DNA from: Candidatus Hydromicrobium americanum
Lineage (GTDB): Bacteria > Actinomycetota > Humimicrobiia > Humimicrobiales > Humimicrobiaceae
NCBI GenBank assembly: GCA_002779205.1
Contig: PEXF01000079.1
Location: 1-5,063, forward strand
Direction of reading: 5' to 3'
Length of the DNA stretch: 5,063 nt
The notes below the pieces were generated by a model, which ran no database searches, was not told the origin of the DNA, and worked only from the letters and a program-made list of their open reading frames with translations. Below, in pieces: positions 1-4,898 of the stretch. The position numbers and the translations under genes are program-made. Position 1 is the first letter of the stretch, and each line of letters starts with the position of its first letter.

Positions 1-46
1 GAATTAGTTGCAACTTATTGTTAAAATACGTCACCTTAATTATGTT

Positions 47-565
47 TTAGAGTACTAAGGTCCCTGTTTTCCACTCCATGTAATCCTTCTGCCAGCTTTC
101 TTTGAGTCTTACGATATTTGCAGAAGAAAGCCCCTTTACACCTTCACCAAGGATGGCAGACAGTGCGGTGGGAAAATCATTGGTTGATATCCCTTTAAGG
201 TAGAGGGCGGGAACCAAGTTGTCTATGCTTGGAATGCGGCGCAGGTACCTTGGAAGGATATTGCTTGTAAACCAGCTGGCATTTGAATAATCCTTTAAGT
301 ACCTGTCGTCTATTCTGGGCTGCTTTATTCTAATGGGACCCATTCCTGTAACTATATCCCTTTCCGGCATGTATCCGTTTTTTGCCACAACCTTTCTGCC
401 CTGTTCATTCCTTAGAGCTGAATGTTTTTGTACAAATTCTTCCACTTCATTTTCAAGTGCCAGCTTTAGCATCTTTCTTGCTCCCTCTCTTGCTATCTCC
501 TCTAGTACCGACCAAGCACTCTCTTCCCCTTTAATAAATTCAATTTCTTGTGTACACTTATTCAT
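47..565 (-). pseudogene. IS256/Mutator-family transposase, N-terminal fragment, frameshifted and truncated
   Basis: The 172-residue reading matches the N-terminal third of IS256-type (Mutator) DDE transposases, which are usually about 400 residues and carry out cut-and-paste or copy-out transposition. Family landmarks are the helical 'LALENEVEEFV' (36-45), 'NGYMPERD' (63-70), the G-x-I-x-I-x-x-PR segment (76-84), and 'ILPRYLRR' (103-110) leading to 'RLKESWQKDYMEW' (153-165). After W165 the frame gives 'KTGTLVL' and stops. The next frame reads 'NRDLS', the usual continuation, so one A is missing from the A-run complementary to 67-70. Family similarity then ends at about position 55, before the 'WVDGIY' motif that carries the first catalytic Asp, so no DDE residue is present and the product cannot transpose. 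The start at 565 has a strong AAAGGAG site (581-575) with a 9-base spacer. The fragment looks richer in G+C than its neighbours, as expected for a mobile element. Confidence 0.85.
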
Positions 566-574
566 GAGTATATT

Positions 575-581
575 CTCCTTT
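575..581 (-). promoter_or_regulatory. Ribosome binding site of the transposase remnant
   Basis: On the minus strand the sequence is AAAGGAG, followed by nine bases and the ATG at 565-563. It supports this ATG as the original transposase start. Confidence 0.6.
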
Positions 582-610
582 CTATATTTTTCTAAGTGTT
601 AATATTTTAC

Positions 611-626
611 AGGAGGATATGCTCCT
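611..626 (-). repeat. Inverted repeat in the transposase leader
   Basis: On the minus strand, AGGAG (626-622) and CTCCT (615-611) form a five-base-pair stem around a six-base loop, about 45 bases before the transposase start. The CCTCCT arm (616-611) could pair instead with the real Shine-Dalgarno at 581-575, so it might affect translation. No T-tract follows on this strand, and on the plus strand only four T's follow, so a terminator role is weak. The end of the insertion sequence could not be located here. Confidence 0.3.
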
Positions 627-629
627 TTT

Positions 630-803
630 CTATTCAAATCCACAACTTTTGATTATATCTCTATTTAGAATCAAAATAGCCAAACGACTTGAAGAAAAAT
701 TATGGGAACTAAATAATTTACGGCCTTTGCCAGAATCATCTATATCAATTGCATATTGAATATACTTATGTGCATAAAATTTTTCATTGTAATTAAACCC
801 ACA
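630..803 (-). other. Unrecognised 57-codon open stretch without a start codon (possible gene remnant)
   Basis: Reading the minus strand from 803 to the TAG at 632-630 gives 57 codons with no internal stop, unexpected in such AT-rich sequence. The translation contains 'HKYIQYAIDIDDSGKGRK' followed by 'LFSSHNFSSSRLAILILNRD' and ends 'CGFE'. There is no ATG or GTG start with a ribosome site. Its 5' end runs into the antitoxin promoter, where a TAA closes the frame. I do not recognise the family. It could be the 3' end of a gene cut off when the toxin-antitoxin pair or the insertion sequence arrived, or chance. It is the only thing of note between the transposase remnant and the antitoxin promoter. 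Confidence 0.22.
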
Positions 804-815
804 TTATCTTATAAT
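787..815 (+). promoter_or_regulatory. Sigma-70/SigA-type promoter of the toxin-antitoxin operon
   Basis: TTGTAA (787-792) and a perfect TATAAT (810-815) are separated by 17 bases, the ideal spacing. Transcription should start at about 821-823, giving a leader of under 20 bases that includes the ribosome site at 828-834. The -10 box lies inside the inverted repeat at 803-827, so a repressor bound there would block RNA polymerase. Confidence 0.65.
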
Positions 816-827
816 TAGTAAGATAAT
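803..827. promoter_or_regulatory. Perfect 9-bp inverted repeat, probable antitoxin operator
   Basis: ATTATCTTA (803-811) and TAAGATAAT (819-827) are exact inverted repeats around a seven-base spacer, centred on 815. The repeat covers the -10 box and the expected transcription start of the toxin-antitoxin operon. Ribbon-helix-helix antitoxins bind such palindromes as dimers of dimers and repress their own operon, so autoregulation is the natural inference. The arms are too A+T-rich to act well as a terminator, and the site precedes rather than follows a gene. Confidence 0.6.
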
Positions 828-834
828 AAGGAGG
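828..834 (+). promoter_or_regulatory. Strong ribosome binding site of the antitoxin gene
   Basis: AAGGAGG is followed by five bases and the ATG at 840-842. It directly abuts the operator's right arm and fixes the antitoxin start. It is much stronger than anything before the toxin gene, which suits making antitoxin in excess. Confidence 0.75.
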
Positions 835-839
835 CTAAT

Positions 840-1115
840 ATGTCATCTACAAATACTCTACATAAAGCAAAACTTACAATAACAATAAGCAATGATGTGT
901 CCAGTGAAATTGATGAAATTGCAAGGAAAAAAGGAACTCCGAGAAGTCAGGTGATGGAAGAAATACTGCGAGACTGGCTATCGAGGTCAAAAAAAAATGC
1001 AATCGAAAAAGATATCAAGGATTATTACCTATCTCTCACAGAAGAAGAGAAGAAGGAAAACAGAGAATGGACCAAGATAACATCAGAAAGTGCAAAAAAG
1101 ACATGGGATGATTGA
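840..1115 (+). CDS. mazE: MazE-like ribbon-helix-helix antitoxin
   Basis: This 91-residue cytoplasmic protein should neutralise the downstream MazF toxin and repress the shared operon. Residues 9-16 ('KAKLTITI' region) form the DNA-binding beta strand, residues 19-32 ('DVSSEIDEIARKKG') the first helix, and residues 33-49 ('TPRSQVMEEILRDWLSR') the second, as in CopG/MetJ-type domains. The charged C-terminal half (about 52-91, with 'YYLSLTEEEKKENREW' and a terminal 'KKTWDD') is the kind of flexible, acidic tail that wraps the toxin. Length is typical for the family. The start follows an AAGGAGG site, and the stop overlaps the toxin start (ATG at 1108, TGA at 1113-1115), so the two are translationally coupled. 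The MazF-like partner makes the assignment firm; the antitoxin subfamily is less certain. Confidence 0.85.
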   Translation: MSSTNTLHKAKLTITISNDVSSEIDEIARKKGTPRSQVMEEILRDWLSRSKKNAIEKDIKDYYLSLTEEEKKENREWTKITSESAKKTWDD

Positions 1116-1452
1116 ATATCCAAAAAGAGGAGAGATATATTTAGTTAATCTACCTTCAAAGCCAAAGGATATTAAAAATCGCCCTGCCCTGGTAGTTTCT
1201 TTAGATATTCGAAACAAGTTGGCTAATGACATAATTGTCGTTCCTTTGTCTACAAACCAGAGGCCGTCTCCCACCCATGTTTTACTTCAGGAGGGTGAAG
1301 GCGGATTATCAAAGACGTCAATGGCTAAATGTGAACAGATATCAACAATAGACAAACTCTTACTTATAAGAGGGCCCTTTGCAGGTAAGATAAGTAACGA
1401 AAATATGAAGAAAATAGAAAAGGCAACTATGATAGCCATTGGGGCAATATAA
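1108..1452 (+). CDS. mazF: MazF/PemK-like endoribonuclease toxin
   Basis: The product is a 114-residue MazF-family mRNA interferase, which cleaves single-stranded RNA at short sequence motifs and halts growth when its antitoxin is degraded. It begins 'MIEYPKRGEIYLVNL', the usual opening beta strand. 'NRPALVV' places R25, and 'VPLST' places T49, at the positions matching the catalytic Arg25 and Thr48 of B. subtilis MazF. 'THV' (56-58), 'SMAKCEQI' (71-78) and 'TIDK' (81-83 onward) are further family landmarks. The family's 'QIRTIDK' is 'QISTIDK' here, so the Arg is Ser80. I chose ATG 1108 because the protein then has normal length and shares eight bases with the antitoxin end. A GTG at 1090 in the same frame would add six residues. 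Neither has a clear ribosome site, so expression probably relies on coupling. Confidence 0.9.
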   Translation: MIEYPKRGEIYLVNLPSKPKDIKNRPALVVSLDIRNKLANDIIVVPLSTNQRPSPTHVLLQEGEGGLSKTSMAKCEQISTIDKLLLIRGPFAGKISNENMKKIEKATMIAIGAI

Positions 1453-1496
1453 AAGAGTAATCTAACAATAATATGATCAAATACTTTATCTATTGT

Positions 1497-1533
1497 AAAA
1501 AATCAACAGAGGAGTAAAAAAGACAAATCCTCT
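1497..1533 (-). terminator. Candidate terminator of the minus-strand operon
   Basis: On the minus strand AGAGGA (1533-1528) and TCCTCT (1513-1508) can form a six-base-pair stem with a large 14-base loop, followed four bases later by a run of six T's. It lies 77 bases beyond the end of the VOC gene, in the gap between the convergent units. On the plus strand no T-tract follows, so it would not serve the toxin gene as an intrinsic terminator. The large loop keeps confidence modest. No other clear signal is visible in the gap. Confidence 0.35.
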
Positions 1534-1609
1534 CCCTTTAGTTCAAGACTTTACAAAAGTAGGTATTTTTTAACGTAATTCTCCTATAGATTTTCTAGCT
1601 TTCTTATGG

Positions 1610-2611
1610 CTAACTCTTATCGAATAAATAGGTATAATAGGGATCTGGTCTTTTAAAGCTTTCCTTTTCCTCATAGAAGCATGCAGTAAATTTAAGGTCA
1701 TTCTCAGTTGAAAAGTAGGCGTATTTTTGTCCATGCCAGTTTCCAGATTGCATTGTTTTCTTACCCTGACTTTTAATTTTTTCAGAGACCATGTCAAGGT
1801 CATTAACAGAAAAACATACATGGTGAAGTCCTTCACCGAACCTGGAAAGGTGTTTTGAAAATATGCTTTTATCATCATTTGGTTTAACAAGCTCTAACTG
1901 GATTCCACCAATTTTACATATGGCAGTATCAAATGAATGATTCTGATTTTTTCCACTAACATGCATATCTTTTACTGTTGAAGGATTAAATTTAAAAAAT
2001 TCCCAGGGCCCAAGAATATATTTATCCTGTAATGTAGCAGCAGTTTTTTTAATATCTTTGACCACAATACCTACTTGCTCTATCCTGTTAAAGATAGGTT
2101 TTGGCACTTTATTTTTCTCATCTTCTGCATGATAAACAAAATGGGGTTCTCTTCGTTTAAAGCCTGGTAGATTAGTGGATGTTTCCATAATATGTTTGGC
2201 ATCATGTTCTGTTCCAAAATAGATAAATATATGCTTCCCCACCAGATTACCATATTGGATTACTTCAACCCCCCTATCAATTAAATGTTCCTTGGCTCTA
2301 CTATAATCCTTTACTATGTAGTTTATATGCTGCAACCCTTCCCCATACATGCTGTAAAATTCTGAATAAATACTCTTGTCATCCAGGGGTTGGACGATTT
2401 CCCAGTCCACATTACAGGATTTACATGTAGCAACCATCATACTATAATCAAGCCTTTTGCCCCTCACTTCCATATCTTTAACCATATCAGCATTAAATTC
2501 CCAAACATTCCAGGGACCAATTCCATAATTTTCAGTATAATTTTTGATGGTTTCCTTGACATTTTTTACCACCAGTCCAATCTGATGAATATCTGAAAAT
2601 ATAGGCTCCAT
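1610..2611 (-). CDS. Tandem two-domain VOC (glyoxalase / methylmalonyl-CoA epimerase-like) protein
   Basis: From the chosen start the product has 333 residues: two similar VOC domains of about 150 residues joined by a short linker. Residue numbers here count from an upstream in-frame ATG at 2650. Domain 1 (about 15-172) and domain 2 (about 184-340) share 'QIGLVVK'/'QVGIVVK', 'GPW', 'VKDM', a 'P-x-DDKSI' segment, 'GEGL-x-H' and 'FKR-x-x-P'. Methylmalonyl-CoA epimerases bind a metal with four residues. By alignment domain 1 keeps them (H22, E84, H108, E156), but domain 2 has E191, E253, H277 and C324, so only domain 1 has an ordinary site. I prefer the ATG at 2611 because the domain starts there and an AGGAG lies 11 bases ahead; ATG 2650 overlaps the previous gene. 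Substrate unknown: likely an epimerase, isomerase or lyase acting on a small metabolite, coupled to the isomerase gene just upstream. Confidence 0.8.
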   Translation of the reverse strand: MEPIFSDIHQIGLVVKNVKETIKNYTENYGIGPWNVWEFNADMVKDMEVRGKRLDYSMMVATCKSCNVDWEIVQPLDDKSIYSEFYSMYGEGLQHINYIVKDYSRAKEHLIDRGVEVIQYGNLVGKHIFIYFGTEHDAKHIMETSTNLPGFKRREPHFVYHAEDEKNKVPKPIFNRIEQVGIVVKDIKKTAATLQDKYILGPWEFFKFNPSTVKDMHVSGKNQNHSFDTAICKIGGIQLELVKPNDDKSIFSKHLSRFGEGLHHVCFSVNDLDMVSEKIKSQGKKTMQSGNWHGQKYAYFSTENDLKFTACFYEEKESFKRPDPYYTYLFDKS

Positions 2612-2625
2612 AGATTTAAATTCTC

Positions 2626-3339
2626 CTAACCTGGGTGTGTTTCCAGCCATACTTCCTTTAGAGCTTTGATCATCTCCTCCAATTTTCTAACAGGATCATC
2701 TGCTTTTAAAATTGCACTAGTAGAACCTGTTGCTTCAGCACCAAGTCTGATTATCTTTTTGACACCTTTTGCATCTCTAATGCCAGCCCCACTGCATATA
2801 ATGATCTCTGGATTTATTTTTTTTACCAGGGCTACAGTTTCGGATATAAAATCTTTAAGCAGTTTTCCCACTGGTTTTCCAGTTCCAATAAGCTGGGGAG
2901 GTTCTGCCAATACAATATTTGGGTTTAGTTGTGCAACTGCAGCTGCTTCCTGGGGAGAATCTGCACAAACCAGAGTTGCAAGACCAACATCATCTGCTTT
3001 TTTTATTGTCTTGTAAATTTCACTTAATAAGATCTTACGCTCAGCATGATTCAGAATTGTTCCCACAACACCAGCCTCTTTTAATGCTTCAGGCAAAATA
3101 CGCCCAATACCTCTGCCAATTTCTATAGAATCCATATGCTGTGCAAATATATAGAGATTTTCAGTTTCTTCCACTATTTTTGGTATGTCTACATACTGGG
3201 GGTCAAAAATAATTGAAACTTCATATTTTTTACTAATACAGTCAGCAGCCTTTGCAAATTCCAATGCCTTTTTCCCATATAGATATCCCTTCAGTCCCAT
3301 TTCAAATATTGGCGGTTTCAAATTTATTCCATCATACAT
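2626..3339 (-). CDS. Archaeal-type triosephosphate isomerase paralogue, probably acting on another sugar phosphate
   Basis: This 237-residue beta/alpha-barrel resembles the short triosephosphate isomerases of archaea rather than the roughly 250-residue bacterial form. Matching motifs are 'AQHMD' (66-70), 'G-x-G-x-G-x-ILPEALKEAG' (about 75-90), 'GTILNHAERK' (93-102) with the electrophile H98, 'AEPPQLIGTG' (145-154) with the catalytic base E146 and loop 6, and 'GAGI' (184-187) for phosphate. K17 fills the place of the catalytic Lys, but the Asn two residues before it is Gly15 ('MGLKGY'; archaeal enzymes have 'INFKTY'). The last phosphate loop is 'TGSTSA' (204-209) instead of the 'LLASGV' type. 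These changes, and a neighbour in the sugar isomerase superfamily, suggest a paralogue with a different substrate, perhaps a tetrulose phosphate as for EryH/LerI. The start has a GGTGAT-type ribosome site. The gene ends 14 bases before the VOC start, so they form one operon. Confidence 0.8.
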   Translation of the reverse strand: MYDGINLKPPIFEMGLKGYLYGKKALEFAKAADCISKKYEVSIIFDPQYVDIPKIVEETENLYIFAQHMDSIEIGRGIGRILPEALKEAGVVGTILNHAERKILLSEIYKTIKKADDVGLATLVCADSPQEAAAVAQLNPNIVLAEPPQLIGTGKPVGKLLKDFISETVALVKKINPEIIICSGAGIRDAKGVKKIIRLGAEATGSTSAILKADDPVRKLEEMIKALKEVWLETHPG

Positions 3340-3377
3340 TCTTAAATCACCATAAAATTTAATAAGTTTTTTAACAG

Positions 3378-3398
3378 AAAAAAATAGAATTATATTCT
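3378..3398 (-). terminator. Weak hairpin plus T-run between the YjbQ and isomerase genes (possible attenuator)
   Basis: On the minus strand AGAAT (3398-3394) and ATTCT (3390-3386) form a five-base-pair stem with a three-base loop, followed by one A and seven T's (3384-3378). The all-but-A+T stem is weak, so it may reduce rather than stop transcription into the isomerase and VOC genes. A second stem, CTTTAA (3416-3411) with TTAAAG (3402-3397), shares bases 3397-3398 with it, so the two cannot both form fully. Confidence 0.28.
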
Positions 3399-3421
3399 TT
3401 AATAATTAGCTTAAAGGTCTT

Positions 3422-3922
3422 CTATTCTCCAACTATTTGAATGTGGACATTGCGCTCTCTCTTACGTACAGAATCAAAATCAATAAAATAGATTTGGCCA
3501 AAATCACCTAATTCAAGCTTTCCCTCAATTATGGGAATTGATTCAGAACGTCCCAAAATACAGGAACGCAGGTGGGCATCAGTATTAAGACTCCAGGTGG
3601 GAAGTTCGTTTAATTCCTTTGTGGCGACATCGATGTGTTCTGGACCTGGATGCAAATACTGTCCCTCTCTTATACATTTCGGTATTATATCATCAAATAT
3701 TTCCAACAGGTCTTGCAGGATAAACTTTGTACCGTCACTAATGGTATCATGACACTCTTCCTGAATAATAACACTGCATGTAGTATGCTGGGAGAAAACT
3801 ACTACAATACCATTTTTTACACTTGATTTGGAGACAATTTCCTTTACCTTGTCTGTAACATTATGAAATATTGGTTTGTTTCTATCATTTTTAACTTTAA
3901 AAGAATGATGTTGTACTGTCAT
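3422..3922 (-). CDS. yjbQ: YjbQ/UPF0047 family protein
   Basis: This 166-residue soluble protein belongs to the YjbQ (UPF0047, COG0432) family, small trimeric beta-rich proteins. The E. coli member has weak thiamine-phosphate-synthase activity, and the true role is unsettled. Family motifs are 'FSQHTTCSVIIQEE' (43-56), 'LNTDAHLRSCILGRSESIP' (112-130), and 'EGKLELGDFGQIYFIDFD' (133-150) followed by 'RKRERNV' (153-159). Most homologues have 'LG-T/S-W-Q-x-I'; here W is replaced ('LGDFGQI'). At 166 residues it is longer than the usual 130-140, mainly from the stretch around 72-110. The start has AAAGGA with an eight-base spacer. It lies 58 bases after the epimerase and 82 before the isomerase, so it is co-transcribed with sugar-phosphate enzymes, which argues for a metabolic role other than thiamine. 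No thiamine gene is visible. Confidence 0.85.
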   Translation of the reverse strand: MTVQHHSFKVKNDRNKPIFHNVTDKVKEIVSKSSVKNGIVVVFSQHTTCSVIIQEECHDTISDGTKFILQDLLEIFDDIIPKCIREGQYLHPGPEHIDVATKELNELPTWSLNTDAHLRSCILGRSESIPIIEGKLELGDFGQIYFIDFDSVRKRERNVHIQIVGE

Positions 3923-3980
3923 TTTAAAATTCCTTTCTTTTATATAATGCCTATATTAATTCCAAGTATATCACCTATAC

Positions 3981-4898
3981 TCATAATATATATCCTTTCC
4001 AGTAATTTACTGTTTCAATCATTTCACTGATTACCTGACTGTCGTTCATGTTTAACGGAAAAAATATCTCAAGAATGAGATATATTTCCTTTGCACCAGA
4101 TTTATTTAAAGTATCAAGTACTTTTTCAGCCTCTATAATTCCTTCAGAATTATAGTTATCAGAAAAATGCCAATGACAACTTTCAGTACTGGTAGTCTGA
4201 TGTAAATGCACAACTTCAGCTACTGAACCAAATTCTCGCAGCCAGCAATATGGGTCTCGATCTTCAGGAGAGTGAGGAAAATTTTGACAACAGGTGTGCC
4301 CAACATCTATTACTGGGCTTACCAAAATTTTAGATTTTTCATTTATTTTATCAAGTAATTCATAAGTTTGCTTTATTGTGTATGGAATTTCACTTGGTGA
4401 GTACATCTGCTCCAGCATTAAAAGCTTATGACCTTCATTGTAGGCTAACTCTGAGAAGTGAATAAAGCTATCAACTATTAAGTCTTTATAATATTTAAAT
4501 TTTTTCTCATCTTTTAAGCCACTTGAAGGAATAGTATCAAAGTGTCCCCCTATTCCCTTAACCCCTAATTTAGAGGCAAGCTTTATTGCCTTTTTTACCC
4601 ATTTTATACCATATTTTCTAATTCTCCTGTCAGGGTGAGAAATAAGATTTACACAATGAGTCATCTCACCGGTAAAATAATTATGTAATAGTACTCCAGA
4701 TGATTTGGCTGCTTTTTTTATTTCATCTGCAACCTTATAACTTACTTTTTCCGAAATAAAAAGAGGGTCTAAAAAATCACTATCAAACTCAACTATATCT
4801 AATTTTAATTTTTCTTTTATAATTTCTAACCAAGCTTCAGGTTCCGGCCAACGTTTAACTCCAAAACAATTATCCACACCAAGTTTAAATTTAGTCAT
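3981..4898 (-). CDS. TIM-barrel sugar-phosphate isomerase/epimerase (AP endonuclease 2 / xylose isomerase-like; possibly EryC-type)
   Basis: The 305-residue product is a beta/alpha-barrel of the AP-endonuclase-family-2 group, which use a divalent metal to shift protons on sugars and sugar phosphates. Expected metal ligands are visible: E163 ('MLEQM'), D198 and H201 ('VIDVGH'), H231/H233 ('VVHLHQT'), and E277 ('LILEIFF'). It opens 'GVDNCFGVKRWPEPEAW' (7-23) and continues 'DIVEFDSDFLDP' (34-45). From memory this recalls proteins annotated as sugar phosphate isomerase/epimerase, possibly including the erythritol-pathway epimerase EryC, but I cannot confirm that. Decarboxylases such as OiaC may fall in the same broad group, so substrate and reaction are unproven. 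It is first in a four-gene operon that also encodes a triosephosphate isomerase-like enzyme, which fits a small-sugar-phosphate pathway. The start ATG at 4898 has only a weak purine-rich AGAAAGAG stretch ahead of it. There is no signal peptide, so it is cytoplasmic. Confidence 0.8.
   Translation of the reverse strand: MTKFKLGVDNCFGVKRWPEPEAWLEIIKEKLKLDIVEFDSDFLDPLFISEKVSYKVADEIKKAAKSSGVLLHNYFTGEMTHCVNLISHPDRRIRKYGIKWVKKAIKLASKLGVKGIGGHFDTIPSSGLKDEKKFKYYKDLIVDSFIHFSELAYNEGHKLLMLEQMYSPSEIPYTIKQTYELLDKINEKSKILVSPVIDVGHTCCQNFPHSPEDRDPYCWLREFGSVAEVVHLHQTTSTESCHWHFSDNYNSEGIIEAEKVLDTLNKSGAKEIYLILEIFFPLNMNDSQVISEMIETVNYWKGYIL

Noticed and set aside
6..15. Perfect 10-bp palindrome AGTTGCAACT at the left edge as the end of the insertion sequence
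   Set aside because: It shares only a short AAGTTG-like core with the sequence near 645 and no target duplication is visible, so an element end cannot be supported.
333..602. Plus-strand 89-codon frame opposite the transposase remnant
   Set aside because: Rich in Ser, Phe and Cys, as is typical of an antisense shadow; the minus strand has the IS256-family motifs.
840..1452. The toxin-antitoxin pair as a new type of defence system
   Set aside because: Both proteins match the known MazE/MazF type II layout, including the catalytic Arg and Thr of the toxin.
1548..1560. ACTTT/AAAGT hairpin followed by a T-run on the plus strand as the toxin terminator
   Set aside because: The stem is five A+T-rich pairs and six bases separate it from the T-run, so it is too weak to claim.
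1570..1890. Minus-strand 106-codon open frame overlapping the end of the VOC gene
   Set aside because: It lies wholly in another frame of the VOC gene, has no family motifs and no ribosome site; the VOC frame is clearly the coding one.
2666..3128. Plus-strand open frames opposite the triosephosphate isomerase paralogue
   Set aside because: Antisense shadows of a well-conserved gene, without recognisable domains or ribosome sites.
3940..3984. 14-codon frame starting at an ATGA overlap with the epimerase stop
   Set aside because: Very short, no match and no ribosome site; the overlap is easily due to chance.
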